10,069 nucleotides of DNA from an uncultured Pirellula sp. (lineage in GTDB: Bacteria; Planctomycetota; Planctomycetia; Pirellulales; Pirellulaceae), in the NCBI GenBank assembly GCA_903892365.1, contig CAITIF010000443.1, forward strand, positions 1 to 10,069. The letters are read 5' to 3'. Below are positions 1-6,997 of the stretch, piece after piece. Made by a program: the position numbers and the translations under genes. Positions within the stretch are counted from its first letter, which is position 1, and every line of letters begins with the position of its first letter. The notes under the pieces were generated by a model. That model had not been told where the DNA came from, searched no databases, and saw only the letters and a list, made by a program, of their open reading frames with translations.

Positions 1-432
1 GATCCAGAAAACATGGGCTCTATTTTCCGGACTTGCGCCGCCTTAGGGATTTCCGAGGTTTTGATCGGGCCCGAGTGTGTTGACCCGTTCGCCCGCCGTG
101 TCTTGCGGGTATCGATGGGCAATGCGTTCAAACTGAAGTTATTTGACGGAACCGGCATGATTCCGCTGATTGAAGACTGCAATTCCAAAGGGATAGAATC
201 CATCGCAGCCAGTCTAGAGGACCCGAGTCAAGAATTAAGCAGTTTTTCCGTTACAGGCCCGACACTGGTCTTGTTTGGCAACGAGGCACAAGGTTTGCCC
301 CACCAGGTCCAGGCGGTTGTCTCGCGACGAGTTCGAATCGATATGGAACTGGGAACCGACTCCCTGAATGTGAGCGTAGCGGCCGGAATTATCCTCCACA
401 ATCTTCGACGCGGCTGCTACAGGAAATCGTAA
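1..432 (+). CDS. SpoU/TrmH-family RNA 2'-O-methyltransferase, 3' part
   Basis: The reading frame is open from the first base of the window, so the gene is cut at its 5' end; 143 residues remain. All three motifs of the SpoU (SPOUT) methyltransferase core are visible: motif 1 at visible residues 4-12 (NMGSIFRTC, with the conserved Arg), motif 2 at 88-99 (LVLFGNEAQGL, with the conserved Glu), and motif 3 at 114-130 (ending in SLNVSVAAGI). Enzymes of this family transfer a methyl group from S-adenosylmethionine to the 2'-OH of a ribose in tRNA or rRNA and work as knotted dimers in the cytoplasm. The missing N-terminal part would hold any substrate-recognition domain, so tRNA (TrmH) and rRNA (RlmB) roles cannot be separated here. 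The next gene starts 88 bases downstream on the same strand. The family call is firm; the exact substrate is unknown. Confidence 0.9.
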   Translation, partial: DPENMGSIFRTCAALGISEVLIGPECVDPFARRVLRVSMGNAFKLKLFDGTGMIPLIEDCNSKGIESIAASLEDPSQELSSFSVTGPTLVLFGNEAQGLPHQVQAVVSRRVRIDMELGTDSLNVSVAAGIILHNLRRGCYRKS

Positions 433-521
433 ATCCGCCTGCCGACACGCTCAAAAATGGAGTAAACTAGCAGGTTCTGTCATCACGATCCTAGGCCTAG
501 CCGCTGTCAGACTAATTTACT

Positions 522-1823
522 TTGTCCGAGACAAATCCCCACCCTTCGAAATCCATTCAAGATGCTTTCTCGGTAGCATCCGCGACGCATGTAGGAATGC
601 GCCGTCGCAACAACCAAGATAGTTTTGCGGTAATCCAATCAGAAGACGAATCCGCTTGGCAACGCAATGGACATTTGCTGATCGTAGCGGATGGGATGGG
701 TGCACACGCTGCGGGTGAACTTGCCAGCAGGTTGTCCGTGGAATTGATCCCTCATCATTTTGGCAAGTTAAATCGAGGAGTGCCATCCGAGGCACTTCAG
801 CGAGCTCTAGTCGAAACCAACTCTGAGATTTTTCGACGGGGACAAGCTAACCCCGAATTTCGAAGCATGGGAACCACGACTTGCGCTCTTGGGATTTTCC
901 CTGAAGGGGCTATTATTGCTCACGTGGGAGACAGTCGCGTCTACCGTCTACGAGGCCAGGTTTTCGAACAGTTGACCTTCGACCACTCGCTCGTTTGGGA
1001 AATGCAAGCTTCGGGGGATATGAGTGAAGAGGCTATCCAGAACAATGCCATTCCCAAGAATGTGATCACGCGTTCCCTTGGCCCAAACGCTTCGGTCGCC
1101 GTCGATTTGGAAGGTCCATTCCCGCTCAAGAATGGCGATAAGTACTTGATTTGCAGCGATGGGCTCAGTGGCCAACTAACCGATGAAGAAATTGGTGTGC
1201 TTCTCCAAGTGCTCGATCTGCAATTGGCGATCGATACGATGGTTCATTTAGCGAACTTGCGTGGTGGGCCTGACAATATTACCGTTGTCGTTGGTCAGGT
1301 GAACGACGAGACTCGATTACGAACCAGTGACACCCCGGAAAAGAATACGAACTTCGTCGCGCCATCGTATCCGGTTGCCTTCAGTGTCGTCACTGCAATC
1401 TGCTTTTTGACTTGCGTGGTTATGCTCTTGTTAGGCCAGATTCCAATCGCCCTTCTTGCTGCTGGTGCCGCAGCGATTGCGTTCGCAACCGGCTGGTTCA
1501 AGTACCAAGCGCTCCGCATCCAAGAAGTTCATTCCGACCAATACGGGAAAGCTCCTTATCGCAAATGTACTTGCAAGCCGGATATAACTTTTGCGTCAAA
1601 ACTTGCCAATGTGATCGAAGAACTAAATGATTGGGTCCGAGAAAACGACTGGAAAATCACTCTTCCCGCCATTGAAGAGCATAGCTCGAATGCTTCCGCG
1701 GCGGTTTCTTCGAAAAACTACACCGAAGCCATTCGACACTTTGCACATGTCATTTCACTGACTATGGCCGAAGTGCGACGCACTCAAAAGGAGAAGCCTG
1801 GCGACTCGAGTGTCGAACTTTAG
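522..1823 (+). CDS. PP2C-family Ser/Thr protein phosphatase with two C-terminal membrane helices
   Basis: This metal-dependent phosphatase should remove phosphate from Ser/Thr residues of proteins, opposing Hanks-type kinases. The PP2C core spans about residues 20-260: RRRNNQDS (27-34), VADGMGAH (55-62), AHVGDSRVYRLRG (133-145), CSDGL (211-215) and GGPDNITVVV (248-257). The metal-binding acids D33, D57, D213 and D251 are all present, so the enzyme should be active. Residues 284-326 form two hydrophobic segments joined by a short turn, giving a hairpin anchor that leaves the phosphatase and the roughly 105-residue tail on the same, presumably cytoplasmic, side. The tail (about 355-420) is helical-looking and matches nothing I recognise. 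The start is TTG at 522: an in-frame TAA lies at 513-515, and the first ATG (597) falls inside motif 1. I see no clear ribosome binding site. cinA follows after 27 bases. Confidence 0.9.
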   Translation: MSETNPHPSKSIQDAFSVASATHVGMRRRNNQDSFAVIQSEDESAWQRNGHLLIVADGMGAHAAGELASRLSVELIPHHFGKLNRGVPSEALQRALVETNSEIFRRGQANPEFRSMGTTTCALGIFPEGAIIAHVGDSRVYRLRGQVFEQLTFDHSLVWEMQASGDMSEEAIQNNAIPKNVITRSLGPNASVAVDLEGPFPLKNGDKYLICSDGLSGQLTDEEIGVLLQVLDLQLAIDTMVHLANLRGGPDNITVVVGQVNDETRLRTSDTPEKNTNFVAPSYPVAFSVVTAICFLTCVVMLLLGQIPIALLAAGAAAIAFATGWFKYQALRIQEVHSDQYGKAPYRKCTCKPDITFASKLANVIEELNDWVRENDWKITLPAIEEHSSNASAAVSSKNYTEAIRHFAHVISLTMAEVRRTQKEKPGDSSVEL

Positions 1824-1850
1824 TTTTCACTACTCCGATCCAATTTAACC

Positions 1851-3155
1851 ATGACACACCAGGCCGAAATCATCTCCATTGGGGACGAACTCACTAGCGG
1901 TCAACGGCTGGATACCAACAGCAAGTGGCTCAGCGAGCAGCTAGGATTGTTAGGCGTAAAGACTGCTTTCCATACCACGGTCGGTGATAGCATGGCTGAT
2001 AACATCGATGCGTTTCGCACCGCAGCGCGACGGGCTGACATCGTCATCGCCAGCGGTGGACTCGGGCCTACCGCGGACGACCTAACTCGCGAAGCGGTTG
2101 CTCAAGCCTTCGGCGTGGAGCTTGAGATACGGGAAGAGGCACTGCAGCATATCGAGTCGTTATTTGCGATGCGAAAAAGACCTATGCCCGAACGCAATCG
2201 ATCGCAAGCGATGTTTCCAGTGGGAGCTCGCATCGTCGACAACCCTCATGGAACGGCACCCGGAATTGATTTCTGCCCGTCGCTGGATCACTATCCTGAA
2301 GGGCGGCCCAGTCGTATTTTTGCCTTACCAGGTGTGCCCGCGGAAATGATGCAAATGTTCTCGGCAGTTGTCCGGCCTAGGCTCATGCAAGAAATGGGGA
2401 TCGGCAAAAAGCGCTGGATGTTTCATAGCCTCAAGGTCTTTGGGATCGGTGAAAGCGATGTTGAAAAGTTGCTCCCAGATCTGATCGCCAGGGATCGAGA
2501 CCCCGTGGTTGGTATCACCGTCTCCAAAGCAACCATCACGTTGCGTATCGCAGCATTGTGCACGGACGATGCCGAATTTCGGACCAAAATTCAGCCAACC
2601 GTTGACGAGATTCATGCTCAGCTTGGCTTGCTGGTCTTTGGTGAAGGTGAGATCGATTTGCACGACGCCATCACCGAACTTATGAAGGACAAGAAAAAAA
2701 CACTGGGCTTGATAGAAATAGGATCGGGTGCTTGGATTCAACAAAGCTTGGCTCCGCTTTCAGAAAGTCGCAGTTCAGGTTTGCAGGTATCCAGCTGGCT
2801 ACCTGCGATAGAAAGTCTCGCTTCCTTCAGCCCTTCTGGTTTTGAAGCACCCCGAAATGATCCCCCTGAATCAAGGATCAACGACGATGTAGTCAAGCTC
2901 GCGAATGCCGCTGAAATCATTCGGCGTCATCACGATCTAGATCTATGTCTGGCAGCTGGAGTTTATCCCGCCAAATCGGAGATTCAAGCTGCACAAAGCC
3001 TTCCGGCATGTGACATTTCCTTTGCGCTCGCTAGACGGGATCAGAATGTCATTCACACCCGAACAACGCTTGGTGCCCATCCGGATGTGCTTTACCATCG
3101 ACTCGCGAAAGCGGGCTTGAACTTTCTTCGTTTAGAGATGCTTCGCAATGGTTAA
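1851..3155 (+). CDS. cinA: CinA-like protein with intact N-terminal domain and degenerate C-terminal domain
   Basis: The N-terminal domain (about residues 4-175) is a clear molybdopterin-binding-like/CinA domain: EIISIGDELTSG (6-17), DTNSKWLSEQLG (21-32), ASGGLGPTADDLTR (67-80), NPHGTAPG (131-138) and ALPGVPAEMMQMF (158-170). In the CinA family this part is linked to ADP-ribose pyrophosphatase activity. A middle segment (about 185-262) ends in LLVFGEG (260-266), as in full-length CinA. The C-terminal domain is normally the NMN deamidase (PncC). Here the segment TLGLIEIGSGAW (284-295) sits where family members carry AESCTGG, so the serine nucleophile motif is missing, and the later GxAGP-type segment is not recognisable either (LAAGVYPAKS, 367-376). 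Length (434 aa) is normal for CinA and the frame is open, so this is divergence rather than truncation. The stop overlaps the start of the Rieske gene by 8 bases. Confidence 0.88.
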   Translation: MTHQAEIISIGDELTSGQRLDTNSKWLSEQLGLLGVKTAFHTTVGDSMADNIDAFRTAARRADIVIASGGLGPTADDLTREAVAQAFGVELEIREEALQHIESLFAMRKRPMPERNRSQAMFPVGARIVDNPHGTAPGIDFCPSLDHYPEGRPSRIFALPGVPAEMMQMFSAVVRPRLMQEMGIGKKRWMFHSLKVFGIGESDVEKLLPDLIARDRDPVVGITVSKATITLRIAALCTDDAEFRTKIQPTVDEIHAQLGLLVFGEGEIDLHDAITELMKDKKKTLGLIEIGSGAWIQQSLAPLSESRSSGLQVSSWLPAIESLASFSPSGFEAPRNDPPESRINDDVVKLANAAEIIRRHHDLDLCLAAGVYPAKSEIQAAQSLPACDISFALARRDQNVIHTRTTLGAHPDVLYHRLAKAGLNFLRLEMLRNG

Positions 3156-3462
3156 AAAAGTGATTGTCGCCAAGACAAGCGATATTCCAGTTAACGAGGC
3201 ACGTGCGTTCCCAGTTGGCGATCGGATGATCGCGGTCTTCAATCAAGGTGACAAGTTTCTTGCCATGGATGACTTTTGTCCTCATATGGGAGCATCCCTT
3301 GCTGGCGGATGGATTGATGGTTGCACCGTATCTTGCCCTTGGCACGCATGGCGATTTTCGCTGACGGATGGTACATGGCTGGACAATCCGAAAATCAAGT
3401 TAGATATCTTCGCAGTGTCTGTGGAGGGTGACGACATTCACGTGGAATTGCCCGATGAATAG
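3148..3462 (+). CDS. Small Rieske [2Fe-2S] ferredoxin
   Basis: This 104-residue single-domain protein carries one Rieske cluster. The ligands are C44 and H46 in FCPHMG and C63 and H66 in CPWHAW, 17 residues apart, as in NirD-like and dioxygenase-ferredoxin proteins (C-x-H...C-x2-H). Such proteins shuttle single electrons in the cytoplasm or form small subunits of oxidoreductases. There is no signal peptide, membrane segment or catalytic oxygenase domain, so it is not itself an oxygenase. The ATG at 3148 lies inside the end of cinA (overlap ATGGTTAA), and its stop overlaps the bioA start by 8 bases (ATGAATAG), so the three genes are likely translationally coupled. No reductase or oxygenase partner is encoded in the window. 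The domain is certain; the redox partner is unknown. Confidence 0.92.
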   Translation: MVKKVIVAKTSDIPVNEARAFPVGDRMIAVFNQGDKFLAMDDFCPHMGASLAGGWIDGCTVSCPWHAWRFSLTDGTWLDNPKIKLDIFAVSVEGDDIHVELPDE

Positions 3463-4810
3463 TCCATGTACGGATAGCCTTTCGGCTTCAGAACTTCGAT
3501 CGCTGGACAAGAGCATTGTTTGGCACGCGTTTTCCCAGATGCAAGAATACGATGGTCTCATCATCGACCATGCGCAAGGTTGCTGGCTGACCGACGTGGA
3601 TGGACGACGTTATCTGGATGGTGCAAGTTCGATGTGGTGTAACATCCACGGACACCGACACTCGCATATTGACAAGGCGATTCGCAACCAGCTCGACAAA
3701 GTCGCTCACGTTACCAACCTTGGGATGAGCCATCCGACCACGATTACTCTAGCGAAGAGACTGACGGAACTGGCTCCGGCTGGATTGGCACACGTTTTCT
3801 TTTCAGGGGATGGGGCGTCTGCGGTTGAAGTCGCGATGAAACTTGCGTTTCAGTTTTGGCGGCAATGCGAGAACCCGCAAACGAAGCGGACCAAGTTTCT
3901 TGCACTGGGCCAAGCTTACCATGGTGATACCCTGGGCACGGTCAGCGTGGGGGGCGTTTCCCGGTTTCATTCGATGTTCCAACCGCTGTTGTTTCCCGTG
4001 CTACGAGGTCCTTGCCCTGATCCCTATCGCCTCCCGCCCGAAGTCAATCCCGCGAACGCCACAGCCTTCTACTTGAATCAATATCGAGAGCTTTTCGAAC
4101 AGAACGCTGAGGAGTTGGTCGCAGTGATTGTAGAACCAATCGTGCAAGGGGCGGCCGGAGTCGTCGTTCACCCACGCGGTTTTCTACAGGGTATCAAGTC
4201 CCTTTGTGAACAGTACGATTGCTTGCTTATTGCCGACGAAGTAGCGGTTGGGATGGGGCGGACGGGAACCATGTTTGCTTGCGAGCACGAGCAGGTTTCG
4301 CCGGACTTTTTATGCTTGGGAAAAGGACTTACGGGCGGTTACTTACCCATGAGTGCGACGCTCACCAGCAGTCGAATTTGGAACGCCTTTTTAGGGCGGC
4401 ACGAGGACTTGCGAACTTTCTTTCACGGCCACACATACGGCGGCAATCCATTGTGCGCCGCCGCCGCGCATGCCACACTCGATCTGTTCGAAATGGAACA
4501 AACGCTTCGTGGCATTCCGCTAAAGCAAGCCCGAATGCAACGCTGTCTCGATCGATTCAAGGAACATCCCGAGGTAGGTGATGTACGCTCTTGCGGCCTG
4601 ATGGCGGCAATCGAACTGGTTCAAGATAAGCAAACCAAAACAGCGCATCCCTGGCAGCAACAACGATCGGGAAAGGTGTGCAAACGCATTCTCGAAAAAG
4701 GGGTGTGGCTACGACCGCTCGGGAATGTGATTCCGATCATACCACCTCTCAGTATCAGCGAACAAGAAATCGATATCTTGATGGCATCTATCGAGCATGG
4801 GCTGGGTTAA
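3455..4810 (+). CDS. bioA: Adenosylmethionine-8-amino-7-oxononanoate aminotransferase (BioA)
   Basis: BioA is a PLP-dependent class III aminotransferase that converts 7-keto-8-aminopelargonate to 7,8-diaminopelargonate, the second to last intermediate before dethiobiotin in biotin synthesis. Landmarks in the 451-residue protein: WHAFSQMQEY (23-32), SSMWCNIHGH (58-67), SGDGASAVEVAMKLA (117-131), AYHGDTLG (154-161), VEPIVQGAAG (226-235), IADEVAVGMGRTG (259-271, PLP-binding D261), LCLGKGLTGG (286-295, Schiff-base K290) and FFHGHTYGGNPL (322-333). The ATG at 3455 is chosen because it overlaps the Rieske stop by 8 bases and puts WHAF at the usual distance from the start; a GTG at 3428 would add only nine residues. 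The usual SSWW of the enterobacterial enzyme is SSMW here, which bears on the amino donor. No other bio genes are in the window. It converges on the DAHP synthase gene. Confidence 0.95.
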   Translation: MNSPCTDSLSASELRSLDKSIVWHAFSQMQEYDGLIIDHAQGCWLTDVDGRRYLDGASSMWCNIHGHRHSHIDKAIRNQLDKVAHVTNLGMSHPTTITLAKRLTELAPAGLAHVFFSGDGASAVEVAMKLAFQFWRQCENPQTKRTKFLALGQAYHGDTLGTVSVGGVSRFHSMFQPLLFPVLRGPCPDPYRLPPEVNPANATAFYLNQYRELFEQNAEELVAVIVEPIVQGAAGVVVHPRGFLQGIKSLCEQYDCLLIADEVAVGMGRTGTMFACEHEQVSPDFLCLGKGLTGGYLPMSATLTSSRIWNAFLGRHEDLRTFFHGHTYGGNPLCAAAAHATLDLFEMEQTLRGIPLKQARMQRCLDRFKEHPEVGDVRSCGLMAAIELVQDKQTKTAHPWQQQRSGKVCKRILEKGVWLRPLGNVIPIIPPLSISEQEIDILMASIEHGLG

Positions 4811-4811
4811 C

Positions 4812-4851
4812 AACCGAAAACATGAACGAGCCTTCGGTTCCATTTTTCGGT
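4812..4851 (+). terminator. Possible terminator between convergent bioA and DAHP synthase genes
   Basis: The 50-base gap holds one left arm that can pair in two ways. AACCGAA (4812-4818) pairs perfectly with TTCGGTT (4833-4839), followed by a T run at 4843-4847, which would suit termination of bioA. Alternatively ACCGAAAA (4813-4820) pairs perfectly with TTTTCGGT (4844-4851), which could also act on the - strand. The loops are long (14 and 23 bases) and the stems are A/T-rich, so strength is doubtful. Confidence 0.4.
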
Positions 4852-4860
4852 GACTTCGTG

Positions 4861-6213
4861 TCAGATGCGCTGAGCTGACAATTGGCTTGAAATCTCGAAC
4901 GCAATTTCAAGGGCTTGTTCAAAGTTGAGTCTTGGGTCGAGTTGGGTTTGGTAGGCGACTCCGAGATCGGATTCGGTAAGACCACGGGACCCGCCAACGC
5001 ATTCCGTTACATTCTCGCCTGTGAGTTCCAAATGAGCTCCGCCAAGCATCGAACCGCAGGCTCGATGAATCGCGAAGGACAACCTTAGTTCATCCACGAT
5101 GTCATCGAATCGTCGCGTCTTTCGGCCATGAGTGGTGGAAACGGTATTGCCATGCATGGGATCACAAACCCAAAGCACCGTCTTGTTTGCGCGTTGCACA
5201 GCTTCAATCATGGCAGGCAGCGCGGACTCGACCTTATTGCGCCCCATTCGGTGTATCAACGTTAAACGACCTGGCTTATCTTCTGGGTTCAGTCTTTGGA
5301 TAAGCTCCAACAGTTCATCGATTTGCATCGACGGTCCGATTTTAACAGCGACAGGATTACGAATACCTCGGAAATACTCGACGTGTGCCCCGTTGACAGA
5401 ACGAGTCCGCTCGCCAATCCAGGGCATGTGGGTTCCCAAGTTGTAGTAGCCAATGCCTCGAATGCTTGGCCTGGTCAGCGCTGTTTCGTAATCGAGATGA
5501 AGCGCTTCATGAGACGTAAAAAAGTCGACACGTTTTAATTCGGGAGTCGGCTCTCTCAGAATGGTTTCGACAAACCGTATCGCGTCCGCTAACGATTTAA
5601 CGAGCGATCGATAGCGTGTGGCGACTTCGCCTTTGGCTTCGTCCACAAACAGCAAGTTCCAATTTTCTGGATAATGCAAATCTGCAAAGCCACCTTCACT
5701 TAAGGCACGAACGAAGTTCAGTGTTAACGCGGATCTTTCGTAACCACGCAACAGCAGTTGTGGATTGGCCCGTCGAGCTTCCTCGGTAAACTCGAATCGA
5801 TTGACAATGTCTCCACGATAACATGGCAAGGTAACTCCGTTCTGAGTTTCCGTTTCGCTTGAGCGTGGTTTCGCATACTGACCGGCCATTCGGCCGACAC
5901 GAAGGATTCTTTTCCTGGATCCAAACACAATTGCCAAGCTCATTTGTAGCAGCAGTTTCAACTTGCTTGCTATCGGCTCGGTTTGGCATTGATCGAATGT
6001 CTCAGCGCAATCGCCACCTTGAAGAAGCCAGGCTTCGCCACGCTGGGCTTCAGCAATACCCGTGTGCAAATGGTCGATTTCCCAACTGGTAACCAACGGC
6101 GGCATGACGCTGATCTGATTCAGAACTTGAGTCAACTCCGCCGAGTCGGGATACGTGGGTTGCTGTGCAACGGGGTGGGATTTCCAGGAAGTAGGCGACC
6201 AGGACTGAGTCAT
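4861..6213 (-). CDS. aroG: Class II 3-deoxy-7-phosphoheptulonate (DAHP) synthase
   Basis: This enzyme condenses phosphoenolpyruvate and erythrose 4-phosphate to DAHP, the first step of the shikimate pathway to aromatic amino acids. It is the plant/mycobacterial class II type, unrelated in sequence to E. coli AroF/G/H. Landmarks: LLQGGDCAETFDQC (63-76), GRMAGQYAKPRS (107-118), YRGDIVN (132-138), SHEALHLDYE (234-243), VAVKIGPSM (288-296), IHRMGRNKV (320-328), CDPMHGNT (350-357), GGAHLELTGENVTEC (391-405) and LDPRLNFEQAL (425-435). By alignment with the mycobacterial enzyme the metal ligands are C69, H354, E396 and D426, all present. The length (450) is normal. The ATG at 6213 has no evident Shine-Dalgarno site. 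No chorismate mutase fusion or other aro genes are present. It probably forms its own unit, 140 bases downstream of the YkgJ gene. The symbol follows mycobacterial usage. Confidence 0.95.
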   Translation of the reverse strand: MTQSWSPTSWKSHPVAQQPTYPDSAELTQVLNQISVMPPLVTSWEIDHLHTGIAEAQRGEAWLLQGGDCAETFDQCQTEPIASKLKLLLQMSLAIVFGSRKRILRVGRMAGQYAKPRSSETETQNGVTLPCYRGDIVNRFEFTEEARRANPQLLLRGYERSALTLNFVRALSEGGFADLHYPENWNLLFVDEAKGEVATRYRSLVKSLADAIRFVETILREPTPELKRVDFFTSHEALHLDYETALTRPSIRGIGYYNLGTHMPWIGERTRSVNGAHVEYFRGIRNPVAVKIGPSMQIDELLELIQRLNPEDKPGRLTLIHRMGRNKVESALPAMIEAVQRANKTVLWVCDPMHGNTVSTTHGRKTRRFDDIVDELRLSFAIHRACGSMLGGAHLELTGENVTECVGGSRGLTESDLGVAYQTQLDPRLNFEQALEIAFEISSQLSAQRI

Positions 6214-6302
6214 AACAAGTGGTATTGGCGAGTGGAGCGACCGAGGATGTTAGGCCGCAATTCGTGAATGCGAAACGTTCCGAATAAGATAAGCCTGAAC
6301 CT

Positions 6303-6312
6303 TGCAATTGCA
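6303..6312. promoter_or_regulatory. 10-base palindrome upstream of DAHP synthase gene
   Basis: The 140-base gap upstream of the DAHP synthase start holds a perfect palindrome, TGCAATTGCA, about 90 bases before the ATG, with a further TGCAA at 6316-6320. It could be an operator half-site cluster, but a 10-base palindrome can arise by chance and I see no convincing -35/-10 pair next to it. I see nothing else in this gap. Confidence 0.15.
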
Positions 6313-6353
6313 GAGTGCAAATCGTTCGATGGGCCATGAAACGAATTCAGAAA

Positions 6354-6803
6354 CTATTCTTGGTCGGTTGCTAGTCGCGACTGGATTTCTGACAAAGAGT
6401 ACAACTTTCCTTGATTGCAGCCTGGGCAGGTCCGAGCTGCCTTCGACCACGTTTTCGGGGATTCCAGGTTTTCTGACCAAAAAGGCCAGGTTCGGCACTG
6501 GTTTGGTCGGGATGCATAGACCGAACACCCTCGTGTTTCCTGGTCAAGAAAAATGCAATCTCCGTCACTGTATTCGACTAGGCTAACTCGTGTTCCAACT
6601 CGCCGTGTGAACTTTCGTTCAAACGTTTCCAGTTCGTTCTCCATTCCGATCGATTTCGCCATCGCTTGGATTTCGGACTCAGAAACCCAAACATAGCCTG
6701 TCCCAGGCCCACTACAACAGTTTCCGCATTGAGTGCATTCAAAGGCAAGACCGCCTGAAAACCAAGGAAAGTCTTCGGATTCATCAGCTGCAGACGAATT
6801 CAT
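6354..6803 (-). CDS. YkgJ-family cysteine-cluster protein
   Basis: A 149-residue soluble protein of the YkgJ/UPF0153 family, thought to bind Zn or an Fe-S cluster through conserved cysteines. Motifs: FECTQCGNCCSGPG (21-34; C23, C26, C29, C30), DGDCIFLD (80-87; C83), GCSVY (92-96; C93), RPNQCRTWPFW (99-109; C103) and TCPGCNQG (125-132; C126, C129). Nine cysteines in all, with spacing typical of the family. The biochemical role of the family is not settled, so no function is assigned. The ATG at 6803 is preferred over a TTG at 6818 that would add five residues; neither has a clear Shine-Dalgarno site. It lies between sodA and the DAHP synthase gene on the same strand, but hairpins after sodA argue for independent transcription. 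The family is confident, the role unknown. Confidence 0.9.
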   Translation of the reverse strand: MNSSAADESEDFPWFSGGLAFECTQCGNCCSGPGTGYVWVSESEIQAMAKSIGMENELETFERKFTRRVGTRVSLVEYSDGDCIFLDQETRGCSVYASRPNQCRTWPFWSENLESPKTWSKAARTCPGCNQGKLYSLSEIQSRLATDQE

Positions 6804-6873
6804 ATGCAAGGAACACAAGGGTCAGGAATGCGAAAGAACATAGACAACAGCGATAGAAACTTGCTTTGCAATC

Positions 6874-6922
6874 AAGGTTAGCCACCGGTTCTCATTTCCA
6901 AAAATGACAGGTAGCTAACCTT
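6874..6922. repeat. Long imperfect hairpin between sodA and the YkgJ gene
   Basis: AAGGTTAGC (6874-6882) and GCTAACCTT (6914-6922) are a perfect 9-base inverted repeat. Inside it, after one C/A mismatch, ACC (6884-6886) pairs with GGT (6910-6912), and a top stem TCATTT/AAATGA (6892-6897 and 6902-6907) closes a 4-base loop. Neither side has a T run, so it is not a standard intrinsic terminator. It lies 53 bases past the sodA stop and 70 bases before the YkgJ start. It could be a back-up terminator, an RNA-stabilising structure or an operator. Confidence 0.55.
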
Positions 6923-6948
6923 CTTGGTCTAGGCAAAAAACCATGAAC

Positions 6949-6997
6949 AAAATCGAAGCTGCAAGGCTTGCAGAACTAGGCCTTTTTCGCAGCTTCG
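6949..6997 (-). terminator. Intrinsic terminator enclosing the sodA stop codon
   Basis: On the - strand CGAAGCTGC (6997-6989) pairs perfectly with GCAGCTTCG (6962-6954). Inside, AAGGC pairs with GCCTT around a 12-base loop. The stem is followed by ATTTTG (T run at 6952-6949). The sodA stop codon (6978-6976) falls in the loop, so the last sodA codons form the left arm of the hairpin. The strand, position and T tract fit termination of sodA transcripts. Confidence 0.55.

Noticed and set aside
491..500. Palindrome CTAGGCCTAG ahead of the PP2C gene
   Set aside because: Perfect but only 10 bases, with no repeat of it nearby and no promoter match beside it; chance is a sufficient explanation. The rest of the 433-521 gap shows nothing I can support.
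2325..2744. Open frame of 139 codons on the - strand inside cinA
   Set aside because: It is antisense to the conserved CinA frame and has no recognisable domain.
3428..3454. GTG at 3428 as the bioA start
   Set aside because: It would overlap the Rieske gene by 35 bases and add residues without similarity to the family; the ATG at 3455 mirrors the other 8-base overlap.
3148..3462. Rieske gene as a fragment of a ring-hydroxylating oxygenase
   Set aside because: It has its own start and stop, a complete single domain of typical ferredoxin length, and no catalytic domain follows in any frame.
4219..4581. Open frame of 120 codons on the + strand inside bioA
   Set aside because: It overlaps the most conserved part of BioA (PLP site) in another frame; arginine-rich shadow translation.
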